Assembly: GCF_001510895.1 (NCBI RefSeq)
Contig: NZ_LPWA01000109.1
Span: forward strand, 186,001 to 250,000
Length of the DNA: 64,000 nt
Direction: 5' to 3'
Origin: Mesorhizobium loti
GTDB taxonomy: Bacteria; Pseudomonadota; Alphaproteobacteria; Rhizobiales; Rhizobiaceae
The position numbers were made by a program, and so were the translations under genes. Position 1 is the first letter of the stretch; the number at the start of each line of letters is the position of its first letter. The notes below the pieces were generated by a model. The model was not told where the DNA came from. It saw nothing but the letters and a program-made list of their open reading frames with translations, and did no database searches. This document shows positions 17,036-26,499 of this stretch, one piece after another.

Positions 17036-18068
17036 ATGAAAATGATGAAATGGGGGGCCGCGGCCATGGCCCTTGGCCTGGTCAATTTCGCGGCGCCGGC
17101 CGAAGCGGCCGGCGGCAAGACTCTTGAGACCGTGAAGGCGCGCGGCGTGCTCAACTGCACCGGACATGACGGCTCTTATCTCGGCTTCGCGAGGTGGACA
17201 ACAAGGGTAACTGGAAGGGCATGGACATCGACCTCTGCAAGGCGGTGGCGACGGCCGTGTTCGGCGATCCGGCGAAGCTCAAGATCGTGCCGATCAGCTG
17301 GGCGCAGCGCTGGCCGTCGCTCCAGTCGGGCGACGTCGACATCATCATCAAGGCCTCGGGCGGCACGCTCAGCCGCGACACCGAGCTCGGCCTGCAATTC
17401 TCCACATCCTATTACCTCGGCACGACCAAGGTAATGGCGCATAAGGAGCTCAATCTGAAGTCGCTCAAGGATGCCGCCGGCGGAACGATCTGCATTCCAG
17501 CTGGCACGTCGCAGGAGCAGCAGGTCGCGGCCTATACAGCCAAGCTCGGCATCAAGCTCGAACCCGTGCTCATCGAAAAGACGGAAGAGCTGGAGCAGGC
17601 CTACTTCTCCGGCCGCTGCGATCTCTATGCGCAGTGGGGCCCGACGCTCGCCATCGCGCGCATCGCCAAAAGCAAGGTCGAGGATCACGTGATCCTGCCC
17701 GACGTGCTCGCGGTCGAACCCGAAGTCATGATCATGCGCCAGGGCGACGACAACTGGGTCGACATCGCCAACTGGACGCTGAGCGCCTGATCTTCGCCGA
17801 GCAGGAAGGCATCACCTCCAAGAATGTCGACGAGATCAAGGCCAAGCCGACCTCGCCGCAAGTGGCAAAGTTCCTCGGCGCCACGCCGGGCATGGGCAAG
17901 GGTCTCGGGCTTTCCGACGACTGGGCCTACAACGTGATCAAGAAGGTCGGCAATTACGGCGAGATCTTCGAGCGCGATCTCGGCAAGGACTCGCCCTACA
18001 AGATGGATCGCGAGCTGACCAACTTGTGGAACAACGGCGGCGTCCTGTTTCCGCTGGTGATCGACTGA
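17036..18068 (+). pseudogene. aapJ: Aap-type amino-acid ABC transporter substrate-binding protein, two frameshifts
   Basis: A periplasmic general amino-acid receptor of the AapJ/BztA type split over three frames. Segment one is a signal peptide (MKMMKWGAAAMALGLVNFA) followed by LETVKARGVLNCTG. Segment two runs from the DNKGNWKGMDIDLCKAVA region to DIANWTLSA, and segment three from IFAEQEGITSKN to VLFPLVID. The breaks are a missing G at 17190/17191 (restoring FAEVDNKGNW) and a missing C at about 17787 (restoring LSALIFAEQ). Corrected, it is about 344 residues and collinear with the family. Two independent one-base losses in one gene point to sequence error, though decay is possible. The permease and ATPase genes follow in order. 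Confidence 0.85.
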
Positions 18069-18099
18069 CGCGTTCTTAACGCATCCTGCTTTGAGCTCT

Positions 18100-18117
18100 G
18101 CCTGGCCCTTGCCAGGC
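18100..18117 (+). promoter_or_regulatory. Stem-loop between receptor and permease genes
   Basis: GCCTGGC-CCTT-GCCAGGC is a perfect seven-base-pair hairpin with a four-base loop. It lies between the end of the receptor gene and the first permease gene and has no T-run after it. Such hairpins commonly protect the receptor message and reduce downstream expression in ABC operons. Confidence 0.5.
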
Positions 18118-18141
18118 GGAGCCGGCGCCAATTCGGGAACG

Positions 18142-19311
18142 ATGCTGATGATCACCCTGCTGAGAAATCAGAAGGTCCGCAACGCGCTGTTGCAGGTCTT
18201 TTACGTCGGCTCGCTTGCCGGGATGGTCCTTGCCTGCGTGATGATCGCAAGGCGGAACCTGGCTGAGCAAGGCATCACCTCAGGCTTCGACTTCCTGTTC
18301 AAGTCGACCGGTTGGGATGTGAACTTCTCGCTTCTGCCCGCCACTGCCAACGATCCTTACTGGTGGTACTTCCTCATCGGCATCATCAACACGCTGTTCC
18401 TGGGAAGCATCGGGCTGATCCTGGCAACGATCGTCGGCACGATCGTCGGCCTGGCGCGGACCTCTTCGAACGAATTGGCGCGGCTGCTCGGCCGCACCTA
18501 TGTCGACATCTTCCGCAACATCCCGCTGATCCTCCAGGTCTTCTTCTGGTACGCGGTCATCACGCATCTGCCGACGCCGCGCGCCGCGCATGACGCCTTC
18601 GGTATGCTGCTGACAAGCCGCGGCCTCTATGTGCCGATCCCCAATGTCGGCGGCCTGGCGCTTGCGACGGCAGCAATTGCCGTGATCGCGGCAATCGCGC
18701 TGCCGGTCTGGCTCGGACGGACATCGCGGCTCAGCCGACCGGTCGGCGAGCGCCTTGGCATTCAGCTCGCCGGCGCCGCGGCTGCGCTAGCCTGCGCGGT
18801 CGTCATCCTGGCGGCCGGCCGTTTGCCGGACCTGCCGCTGCTTGATTTCCCTGCCCTGCAAGGCCTCAACCTCAAGGGCGGCCTGCGCATTCCGCCGGAG
18901 TTTTCCGCTTTGGCCATCGCCATCGCCATCTATGGCGGCTCCTACATCGCCGAGATCGTGCGCGGCGGCTTCAAGGCTGTCGGCAAGGGCCAGATGGAGG
19001 CAGCGCTCTCGCTTGGCCTCAGCCCCTGGCGGGTCTTCACGCTGGTGCGGTTGCCGCTGGCGCTGCGCGCCATGCTGCCGATCCTCGCCAACCAGTATGT
19101 CTGGCTGATGAAGGCGACCACCATGGGCATCGCTGTGGGCTTCACCGACTTCTTCATGATCGTGGCGCTGACCATCAACCATTCCGGTCAGACGCTGGAA
19201 GCGATCGGCATCCTGATGGCGGGCTTCCTCGCGATCAACCTCAGCCTTGCCGCCGTGTTCAACCGCATCAACAAAGCGATTGCCCTCAAGGGCAATCAAT
19301 TGAGGGGGTGA
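18142..19311 (+). CDS. aapQ: Amino-acid ABC transporter permease (AapQ/BztB-like)
   Basis: A 389-residue inner-membrane permease, long for the HisM family but right for AapQ/BztB, which carry an extra loop between the first helices and the conserved core. The core has GIINTLFLGSIGLILATIVG (about 82-101) and the ATPase-contacting EAA loop EAALSLGLSPWRVFTLVRLP (about 286-305). ATG 18142 is chosen; a TTG at 18091 is in frame but precedes the hairpin. The stop is three bases before the next permease. It would import a range of L-amino acids or a pathway-specific one. Confidence 0.85.
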   Translation: MLMITLLRNQKVRNALLQVFYVGSLAGMVLACVMIARRNLAEQGITSGFDFLFKSTGWDVNFSLLPATANDPYWWYFLIGIINTLFLGSIGLILATIVGTIVGLARTSSNELARLLGRTYVDIFRNIPLILQVFFWYAVITHLPTPRAAHDAFGMLLTSRGLYVPIPNVGGLALATAAIAVIAAIALPVWLGRTSRLSRPVGERLGIQLAGAAAALACAVVILAAGRLPDLPLLDFPALQGLNLKGGLRIPPEFSALAIAIAIYGGSYIAEIVRGGFKAVGKGQMEAALSLGLSPWRVFTLVRLPLALRAMLPILANQYVWLMKATTMGIAVGFTDFFMIVALTINHSGQTLEAIGILMAGFLAINLSLAAVFNRINKAIALKGNQLRG

Positions 19312-19314
19312 GAG

Positions 19315-20394
19315 ATGGAGATGGTCATTGTCGCTCCCCCTGCCCCAGGCAAGCTCGAGGACCTGAAGCGCCGCTTCTTTGCGACGCCGCTTCAGGCGCT
19401 GCTGACGCTGATATCCGTGGCGATCATGGCTTTCGTCGTCTGGAAGCTGCTCAACTGGGCTGTCTTCTCGGCAGTGTTCACGACAAGCGGCGGGCCAGAA
19501 GCCTGCCAGGCCGCGGCCGGAGCCTGCTGGTCGGTCATCGCTGCCCGGTGGCGCATCATCCTCTTCGGCCTCTATCCCTTCGAGGAGCAATGGCGTTCGG
19601 CATTGGCCTGTGTGGCCGTGGTGGTGATGACGGTGCTGAGCTGTATTCCAGCCTTCTGGACGGGCCGCCGCATCGCGCTGGTCTGGGGAGCCGGGACAGG
19701 CCTCTATTACATGCTGATGAAAGGCGGCGTGCTTGGTCTGCCCTATGTCGGCGAGGAAGCCTGGGGCGGGCTGGCACTCACCCTCTTCATCTTCGTCACC
19801 ACCTGCCTGATCGGCTTTCCGCTGGCGATCTGCCTGGCCCTGCTGCGCCGGTCGGACCTGCCGTGGATATCCAGGACCACCGGCCTCATCATCGACGGGG
19901 TCCGCTCGCTGCCGCTGATCTCGATCCTGTTCACCTTCGCCGTCGTCCTGCCATTCGCGCTGCCGCAATGGCTGGTAGGCGACAAGCTCTACCGGGTGAT
20001 CATCGGCTCCGCCCTGTTCTTCTCCGCCTATCAGGCGGAGATCGTCAGAGGCGGGATGCAGGGCGTTCCGAAAGGACAGGAGGAAGCCGCGATGGCTCTC
20101 GGCATGAGCTACTGGCAGCGCATCGGCCGCATCCTGCTGCCGCAGGCCATGCGCAACGCTTTGCCGGCGACGATCAACCAGTTCGTCATCTCGTTCAAGG
20201 AGACCTCGCTGGTGGTGATCGTCGGCTTCTTCGAGATCCTGGCTTCGGGCAACGCTGCCTACGGCACCGGCGAATGGCGCTTCGCCTATGTCGAGGTCTA
20301 TGCCTTCATCGCCATGATCTATTTCGTCTTCGTCTTCAGCCTGTCCCGCTACGGCGCCTTCCTTGAGCGGCGCATGTCGGTTGGTGAACGATAG
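19315..20394 (+). CDS. aapM: Amino-acid ABC transporter permease (AapM/BztC-like)
   Basis: A 359-residue permease paired with the preceding gene. About eight hydrophobic segments are visible, and the EAA loop reads EEAAMALGMSYWQRIGRILL (about 257-276). As in AapM, there is an N-terminal extension of about 150 residues before the conserved transport domain. Its end lies ten bases before the GTG start of the ATPase gene. Together with AapQ it would form the membrane heterodimer of the transporter. Confidence 0.86.
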   Translation: MEMVIVAPPAPGKLEDLKRRFFATPLQALLTLISVAIMAFVVWKLLNWAVFSAVFTTSGGPEACQAAAGACWSVIAARWRIILFGLYPFEEQWRSALACVAVVVMTVLSCIPAFWTGRRIALVWGAGTGLYYMLMKGGVLGLPYVGEEAWGGLALTLFIFVTTCLIGFPLAICLALLRRSDLPWISRTTGLIIDGVRSLPLISILFTFAVVLPFALPQWLVGDKLYRVIIGSALFFSAYQAEIVRGGMQGVPKGQEEAAMALGMSYWQRIGRILLPQAMRNALPATINQFVISFKETSLVVIVGFFEILASGNAAYGTGEWRFAYVEVYAFIAMIYFVFVFSLSRYGAFLERRMSVGER

Positions 20395-20404
20395 GAGGCG
20401 GCAA

Positions 20405-21159
20405 GTGAATTCGACGCAGTCACCCGGACCCGCCGTGCGCATCGAAAATCTCGACAAATACTATGGGACATTCCATGCGCTGCGGAAGATAAACCTGTCC
20501 GTGCAGCGGGGCGAAAGGATCGTCATCTGCGGTCCTTCCGGCTCCGGCAAGTCGACCATGATCCGCTGCATCAACCGGCTCGAGCAGCACAATGGCGGCC
20601 GCATCACCGTGCTCGGCACCGAGCTCAACGACGATGTCGCCAACATCGACGGCATCAGGCGCGAAGTCGGCATGGTGTTCCAGCACTTCAACCTGTTTCC
20701 GCACATGAGCGTGCTGGAGAACTGCATGATCGCGCCCATGATCGTGCGCAAAAAGCCGCGCGCGGAAGCGAGGCGACGGCCCGGCGCTATCTGGAAAAAG
20801 TCCGCATCCCCGAGCAGGCGATGAAGTTTCCTGGGCAGCTCTCCGGCGGCCAGCAGCAGCGTGTGGCGATCGCGCGCGCACTTTGCATGCAGCCGCAGCT
20901 CATGCTGTTCGACGAACCGACCTCGGCGCTCGATCCGGAAATGATCGCGGAAGTGCTGGACGTCATGGTCACGCTTGCCTCCGAAGGCATGACGATGATC
21001 TGCGTCACCCACGAGATGGGCTTTGCGCGCCGCGTCGCCGACCGGGTGATTTTCATGGACGGCGGCGAGATCGTCGAGGAAGCGCCGCCGGAGGAATTCT
21101 TCACCTCTTGCCGGAACGAGCGCACGCGGCAATTCCTGTCGCAGGTCCTGGGTCATTGA
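20405..21159 (+). pseudogene. aapP: Amino-acid ABC transporter ATPase (AapP/GlnQ-like), one frameshift
   Basis: The N-terminal part carries Walker A GPSGSGKSTM and the Q-loop VFQHFNLFPH. The second part, one frame over, carries the signature LSGGQQQRVAIARAL, Walker B LMLFDEPTSALDPE and the switch VTHEMGF. The break is one missing G near 20777: reading GCGGAGGCG instead of GCGAGGCG restores RAEAEATARRYLEKVRIPEQ. Corrected length is about 251 residues, normal for GlnQ/AapP. The GTG start at 20405 follows TAGGAGG (20391-20397). As with the receptor gene, a consensus error is more likely than real loss. Confidence 0.85.
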
Positions 21160-21212
21160 GCCGGGCGCTGCTACTGTCTATACGCGGCGTGCCACACATT
21201 GCAGGTATCCCA

Positions 21213-22619
21213 ATGACCGACCACGTCACCACTCTGAGTGAGATTCTCGGACCGAAAGGCTGGCTTTCGGGCACTGACGCCGAGCCTTACCAGCGCGACT
21301 GGCTGAACCGATATGGTGTCGCGCCGCTGGGCGTTGCCAGGCCCGCGAACACCGCTGAAGCAGCGGCGGTCGTCAAGGCATGCAGGGAGGCGGGCGTGGC
21401 GGTGATCCCGCAAGGCGGCAACACCGGCCTGTGCGGCGGCGCCGTCGCCGATCAGCCGAACGCCGTCATCGTCTCGCTTTCGCGCATGACGGCGATCGGC
21501 GAACCGAACCCGGAGAGCGGGTCGATCGCGGTCGACGCGGGCGTCGTGCTCGCCGCGCTGCACGAGGCGCTGGAGCCGCATGGCCTGATGTTCCCTATGC
21601 ATCTTGGCGCCGAAGGCAGCGCCAGGATCGGCGGCCTGATCGGCACCAATGCCGGCGGCAGCCAGGCATTCCGCTATGGGATGATGCAGGACCTCGTACT
21701 TGGCCTCGAAGTCGTGACACCGGACGGTATGGTGTGGGACGGCCTTCGCGCGGTGCAGAAGGACAATGCCGGCTATCAGCTCCGCAAGCTTTACTGCGGC
21801 GCGGAGGGAACGCTCGGCATCGTCACGCGCGCCGTGCTCAGGCTCTACCCCACGCCAAAACAGCAAACGAGCGCGCTTCTGGTGATGTCCGACTTTGCCG
21901 CCGCCGTCTCGTTCGGCGTCTACCTGCGCGGCGAGGCCGGAGAGTTCCTCGCTGGGCTCGAATTCTTCTCCGATGCCGGGCTGGCGCTGGCGCTCAAGCA
22001 CCTGCCGGACCTCGCCTATCAGCTCGAATCTCGGGGCGACGTCTATCTGCTCGTCGAGCTGGCATCGGGCTCGCCGCGCGTCCCATTGGACGAAATCCTG
22101 AATTCGGCGCTGGAATGGGGCATGGAGCAAGGCCTGGTTACGGACGGCGCGCTGGCCAATTCGGGCGCGCAGCGGTCGCAATTCTGGCGCCTGCGCGAAG
22201 AGCAGCCCGAGGGACAGCGCTTGGAAGGCGAGCAGTTGAAGCACGACATCTCGGTGCCGCCGGGTGCGATCGCCCGCTTCATCAAGGCTGGCGCCGAGAT
22301 TTGCGGCGGCATCCTTCCCGGCGTGCGGATCAACCCGTTCGGGCATCTCGGCGACGGCAACATCCACTACAATCTATCGCCGCCGGAAGGTCGCGCCGAT
22401 TTCGACGGCAAGGCGGGACAGTTCGCCGAAGCGCTGACATCTTTAGCCACCGAGATGGGCGGCAGCTTCGCGGCCGAGCACGGGCTTGGGCGTGCAAAAA
22501 TCGCCATGGCGGAGCAAAACCGCGGCATCGTGGAGCGGGAGCTCATGGCACGGCTGAAGGGCGCGTTTGATCCGCAGGACACACTGAATCCTGGCGTTCT
22601 GGTGCATGCTCCTCTGTAA
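21213..22619 (+). CDS. GlcD-like FAD-linked oxidase (D-2-hydroxyacid dehydrogenase)
   Basis: A 468-residue flavoprotein of the GlcD/D-2-hydroxyglutarate dehydrogenase family. The FAD domain shows VIPQGGNTGLCGGAV (about 69-83), LGAEGSARIGGLIGTNAGG (about 131-149) and GAEGTLGIVT (about 197-206). The C-terminal oxidase domain ends with GLGRAKI and DPQDTLNPG. It oxidises a D-2-hydroxy acid to the 2-oxo acid and passes electrons to a quinone or electron-transfer flavoprotein. ATG 21213 is chosen because the family's N-terminus begins there. It lies 53 bases after the ATPase gene and probably acts on the imported compound or a product of it. Confidence 0.86.
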   Translation: MTDHVTTLSEILGPKGWLSGTDAEPYQRDWLNRYGVAPLGVARPANTAEAAAVVKACREAGVAVIPQGGNTGLCGGAVADQPNAVIVSLSRMTAIGEPNPESGSIAVDAGVVLAALHEALEPHGLMFPMHLGAEGSARIGGLIGTNAGGSQAFRYGMMQDLVLGLEVVTPDGMVWDGLRAVQKDNAGYQLRKLYCGAEGTLGIVTRAVLRLYPTPKQQTSALLVMSDFAAAVSFGVYLRGEAGEFLAGLEFFSDAGLALALKHLPDLAYQLESRGDVYLLVELASGSPRVPLDEILNSALEWGMEQGLVTDGALANSGAQRSQFWRLREEQPEGQRLEGEQLKHDISVPPGAIARFIKAGAEICGGILPGVRINPFGHLGDGNIHYNLSPPEGRADFDGKAGQFAEALTSLATEMGGSFAAEHGLGRAKIAMAEQNRGIVERELMARLKGAFDPQDTLNPGVLVHAPL

Positions 22620-22737
22620 AGAAAAACTTTCGAATGGACCACATTTCTTGATTTCGCCTCGACCAGCCACGGTGCAGGTATAGTTCCGAAAGGGCAAGCT
22701 CGGTCCGCTTGCCGCCAGCGTAAGAGGATGTCGAAGC

Positions 22738-25700
22738 ATGGTCCGCAATGGCGGTCGCCTTCTTGTCGAGTGCCTGATCGCGCTCGGCGCGACCAAGAGC
22801 TTCGGCGTTCCCGGCGAAAGCTATCTGGCTGTTCTCGACGCGCTGCACGACACCCGTGGCAGACTGGATTACGTGCTCTGCCGCAACGAGGGCGGCGCGT
22901 CATTCATGGCCTCGGCTTACGGCAAGCTGACCGGCACGCCGGGCATCTGCTTCGTCACCCGCGGCCCGGGCGTGACCAATGCCGGCATCGGCGTGCATAC
23001 CGCCATGCAGGACTCCTCGCCGATGATCCTGTTCGTCGGCCAGGTCGGCACCGACATGAAAGGCCGCGAGGCTTTTCAGGAGATCGACTATCGGGCAGTG
23101 TTCGGGACCGTCGCCAAATGGGCAGTCGAGATCGACGATGTCGAACGCCTTCCCGAGATCGTGGCGCGGGCATGGACCACCGCCTTGACCGGACGGCCCG
23201 GCCCCGTCGTGGTCGCACTGCCGGAAGACATGCTGACGACCATGACCGAAGCCGCGCCGCTTGGCGGGCCGGCAGCCATTTTCGAAGCCGCGCCGGCGCA
23301 GGACGCGATCGCGTCGGCGCTGAAGATGCTGGCGGCGGCCGAAAAGCCGGTCCTGCTCATGGGCGGCACCAACTGGACGGCGGACGGACGTGCCGCGCTC
23401 CAGGCCTTCGCCGAGGCTTCCGACATCCCGGCCGTCGCCGCCTTCCGCTACCAGGACCAGTTCGACAACCATTCGCCGGTTTTCGTCGGCGAGGCCGGCG
23501 TCGGCATGGTGCTGCACGTGAAAAACCTGATCCGCGATGCCGACGTGATTCTCGCGGTCAATGTGCGCTTCGGCGAGATGACGACCGACGGCTACACGCT
23601 GCTCTCCGTGCCCTTGCCGCGCCAGAAGCTGATCCACGTCCATGGCTCCGACCGCGAGATCGGCAAGATCTATGTGCCCGCGATCGGCGTCCATGCCGGC
23701 CCGAACGCTTTTGCCAAGGCGCTCACGCCGATCAAAGGCGCCTGGGCCGAGTGGCGCGCGGCTGCGCGTAAAGCCTACGAAGGCACCTTCGACGCGCCCA
23801 TCCAGCCCGGCCCGGTCGACATGGTCGCGGTCAGCACCTGGCTGCGCGAGCATCTTCCGGCCGACGTCATCCTCACCAACGGCGCCGGCAATTTCACTGT
23901 ATGGCCGAACAAGTTCTTCAAGTTCGGGCCGCAAGCCCGTCTGCTTGCTCCACAATCCGGCGCCATGGGCTATGGCCTGCCGGCCGCGATCGCCGCCAAG
24001 GTGGCGCATCCGCAGCGCACCGTCGTCTGCTTTGCCGGCGACGGCGACTTCCAGATGAACTGCCAGGAGCTTGGCACCGCCATGCAGGCGGGCGCACAGC
24101 CGATCGTGCTCATCATCAACAACGGCATCTATGGCACGATCCGCGCGCATCAGGAGCGCAACTACCCGGCCCGCGTGTCCGGCACTTCGCTTGAAAACCC
24201 TGACTTCGTGACACTGGCGAAGGCTTATGGCTTCCACGCGGAGCGCGTCGAGGCGACGCAGGATTTCGCGGCCGCGTTCGAGCGGGCGCTGAAGTCCGGG
24301 ACAGGCGCCGTTCTCGACATCGCCATCTCGCCCGAAGCGCTCACGCCCCGGCAGACCCTCTCCCAGATGCGCGACGCCGCGCTCGCTTCAGAAGGCCAAG
24401 GCATGACCTCCAGAACTGACGACATCCGTCTCGGCGCGGACATCGGCGGCACCTTCACCGACATCGCCCTCGACGTCAGGGGAACGATGTTCTCCACCAA
24501 GGTGCTGACCAACTATTCGGCGCCCGAACAAGCGATCCTTGACGGCATCGCCATCGTCATCCGCGATGCCGGTATCTCGCCCGCCGAGATCGGCATCATC
24601 ATCCACGGCACGACGCTCGCCACCAACGCGCTGATCGAGCGCCGTGGCGCCAACACGGCGCTGGTCACGACGGAAGGGTTTCGCGACGTGATCGAGATGC
24701 GGACGGAAAACCGCTTCGAGCAGTACGATCTCAACCTGCAGCTGCCGAAGCCGCTGATCCCGCGCGAGGACCGCTTCACGGTCAAGGGCCGCATCGGTGC
24801 CGAAGGGCAGGAGCTGCAGCCGCTCGACGAAGCCGCCTTGGAAGAGATCGCCGACCGCATTGCGGCCGGCGGCTTCGGCTCGGTGGCGATCGGTTTCATC
24901 CACGCCTACGCCAACCCCGATCACGAGCAGCGGGCGCGCGAGATCCTTGCCCGAAAACTCAGCATTCCGATTTCGATCAGTGCCGAAGTCTCGCCGCAGA
25001 TGCGTGAGTTCGAGCGCTTCAACACGGTCTGTGCCAACGCCTATGTGCGGCCGCAGATGGCGGACTATCTCGCCCGCCTGCAGACGCGCCTCAAGGACAT
25101 GGGCGCCGAGTGCCCCGTCTTCATGATCCACTCCGGCGGCGGGCTGATCTCGGTGGAGACCGCATCGGAATTCCCGGTGCGGCTGGTCGAATCCGGCCCG
25201 GCGGGCGGCGCCATCTTCGCGGCCGACATTGCCAGGCGCTTCGGCCTGGAAAAAGTCGTCTCCTATGACATGGGCGGAACCACTGCCAAGATCTGCCTGA
25301 TCGAGGACTATGCGCCGCGCACGGCGAGAACCTTCGAAGTGGCGCGCACCTATCGCTTCTCCAAGGGCTCGGGCATGCCGATCTCCATTCCGGTGATCGA
25401 GATGATCGAGATCGGCGCCGGCGGCGGCTCCATCGCCTGGGTCGACGCCATGGGCCGCATCCAGACCGGCCCTGAAAGCGCGGGATCGGAGCCAGGCCCC
25501 GCCTGCTACGGCCGCGGCGGCAAGCGCCCGGCAATCACCGACGCCGACCTGGTGCTTGGTAAGCTCGATCCGTACAATTTCGCCGGCGGCGCGATCAGGC
25601 TCGACACGTCCGCTTCCGAACAGGCCATCCTGCGCGATGTTGGCGAGCGGCTTTCGTTGAATGCCATGGCGACAGCCTTCGGCATCTGCGAGGTGGTGGA

Positions 25701-26499
25701 CGAGAACATGGCCAACGCCGCCCGCGTTCACGCCGTCGAGAACGGCAAGAACATTTCCGACAATCTGATGATCGCCTTCGGCGGCGCAGCGCCGCTGCAT
25801 GCGGCAAGGCTCTGCGAAAAGCTCGGCATCGACCAGTGCATCGTGCCGCGCGGTGCCGGCGTCGGATCGGCGATCGGCTTCCTCAAGGCTCCGTTCGGCT
25901 ACGAGGCGCTGGCTTCGAAGCTGACACGCCTGTCGCGGTTCGAACCGGCCGAAGTGAACACCCTGCTCGCCGACCTCAAAAACTCCGCCGAAGGTTTTGT
26001 GCGCACCGGCGCCAGCGGCAGGATCGTCTGCGAGATCACCGCCTTCATGCGGTATGCCGGCCAGGGCTGGGAAATCCCCGTGCCGCTGGCGGACGAGCCG
26101 CTCGGCGACAACGCAGTCGCCAAGCTCAAGGCGCTGTTCGAGGAGAACTACCAGCGCTTCTTCGGCCGCGCTATCGAAGGGCTCGACGGGCTGGAAATCG
26201 AGATTGTGACCTGGTCGGTCAAGGCGACGGACGTTCGGCCCGCGGTTGCGAGGCACGAGCTCACCAGCGGCAAAAAGACCAGCCAGCCGACAACGACGCG
26301 GTCGGTCTTCGATCCGGTCAGCGGCGCGCCGCGGACCTACGGCATCATCGAACGCGACACGCTCTGCACCGGCGATCGGGTCGCGGGCCCGGCCGTCATC
26401 GTCGAACGCGAGACATCCACCGTCGTCACCACCAGCTTCGATGCCGTCATCCAAAACGACGGCGCAATCCTTCTGATCCGCAAAGGCAGCCAGGCATGA
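22738..26499 (+). CDS. ThDP-dependent enzyme read through into HyuA (fused frame)
   Basis: One open frame of 1253 codons covers two enzymes. Residues 1 to about 553 are a thiamine-diphosphate enzyme of the acetolactate synthase/benzoylformate decarboxylase type: RNEGGASFMASAYGK carries the catalytic glutamate (about 50), and GDGDFQMN...INNGIYGTI (about 435-466) is the cofactor motif. From about 556 it is a hydantoinase A/5-oxoprolinase subunit (LGADIGGTFTDIALDV, then MIHSGGGLI, ESGPAGGAIF and DMGGTTAKICLI). An ATG at 24403 (MTSRTDDIR) is where HyuA proteins normally begin. Removing one base near 24390 would end the first protein as ...ASKAKA with a TGA overlapping that ATG, the same ATGA overlap used at 26496. 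So the fusion may be an artefact of one extra base. Confidence 0.75.
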   Translation: MVRNGGRLLVECLIALGATKSFGVPGESYLAVLDALHDTRGRLDYVLCRNEGGASFMASAYGKLTGTPGICFVTRGPGVTNAGIGVHTAMQDSSPMILFVGQVGTDMKGREAFQEIDYRAVFGTVAKWAVEIDDVERLPEIVARAWTTALTGRPGPVVVALPEDMLTTMTEAAPLGGPAAIFEAAPAQDAIASALKMLAAAEKPVLLMGGTNWTADGRAALQAFAEASDIPAVAAFRYQDQFDNHSPVFVGEAGVGMVLHVKNLIRDADVILAVNVRFGEMTTDGYTLLSVPLPRQKLIHVHGSDREIGKIYVPAIGVHAGPNAFAKALTPIKGAWAEWRAAARKAYEGTFDAPIQPGPVDMVAVSTWLREHLPADVILTNGAGNFTVWPNKFFKFGPQARLLAPQSGAMGYGLPAAIAAKVAHPQRTVVCFAGDGDFQMNCQELGTAMQAGAQPIVLIINNGIYGTIRAHQERNYPARVSGTSLENPDFVTLAKAYGFHAERVEATQDFAAAFERALKSGTGAVLDIAISPEALTPRQTLSQMRDAALASEGQGMTSRTDDIRLGADIGGTFTDIALDVRGTMFSTKVLTNYSAPEQAILDGIAIVIRDAGISPAEIGIIIHGTTLATNALIERRGANTALVTTEGFRDVIEMRTENRFEQYDLNLQLPKPLIPREDRFTVKGRIGAEGQELQPLDEAALEEIADRIAAGGFGSVAIGFIHAYANPDHEQRAREILARKLSIPISISAEVSPQMREFERFNTVCANAYVRPQMADYLARLQTRLKDMGAECPVFMIHSGGGLISVETASEFPVRLVESGPAGGAIFAADIARRFGLEKVVSYDMGGTTAKICLIEDYAPRTARTFEVARTYRFSKGSGMPISIPVIEMIEIGAGGGSIAWVDAMGRIQTGPESAGSEPGPACYGRGGKRPAITDADLVLGKLDPYNFAGGAIRLDTSASEQAILRDVGERLSLNAMATAFGICEVVDENMANAARVHAVENGKNISDNLMIAFGGAAPLHAARLCEKLGIDQCIVPRGAGVGSAIGFLKAPFGYEALASKLTRLSRFEPAEVNTLLADLKNSAEGFVRTGASGRIVCEITAFMRYAGQGWEIPVPLADEPLGDNAVAKLKALFEENYQRFFGRAIEGLDGLEIEIVTWSVKATDVRPAVARHELTSGKKTSQPTTTRSVFDPVSGAPRTYGIIERDTLCTGDRVAGPAVIVERETSTVVTTSFDAVIQNDGAILLIRKGSQA

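Noticed and set aside
24388..26454. 688-codon minus-strand frame opposite hyuA
   Set aside because: Asp/Ala-rich shadow with no family features; the plus-strand frame has clear HyuA motifs.
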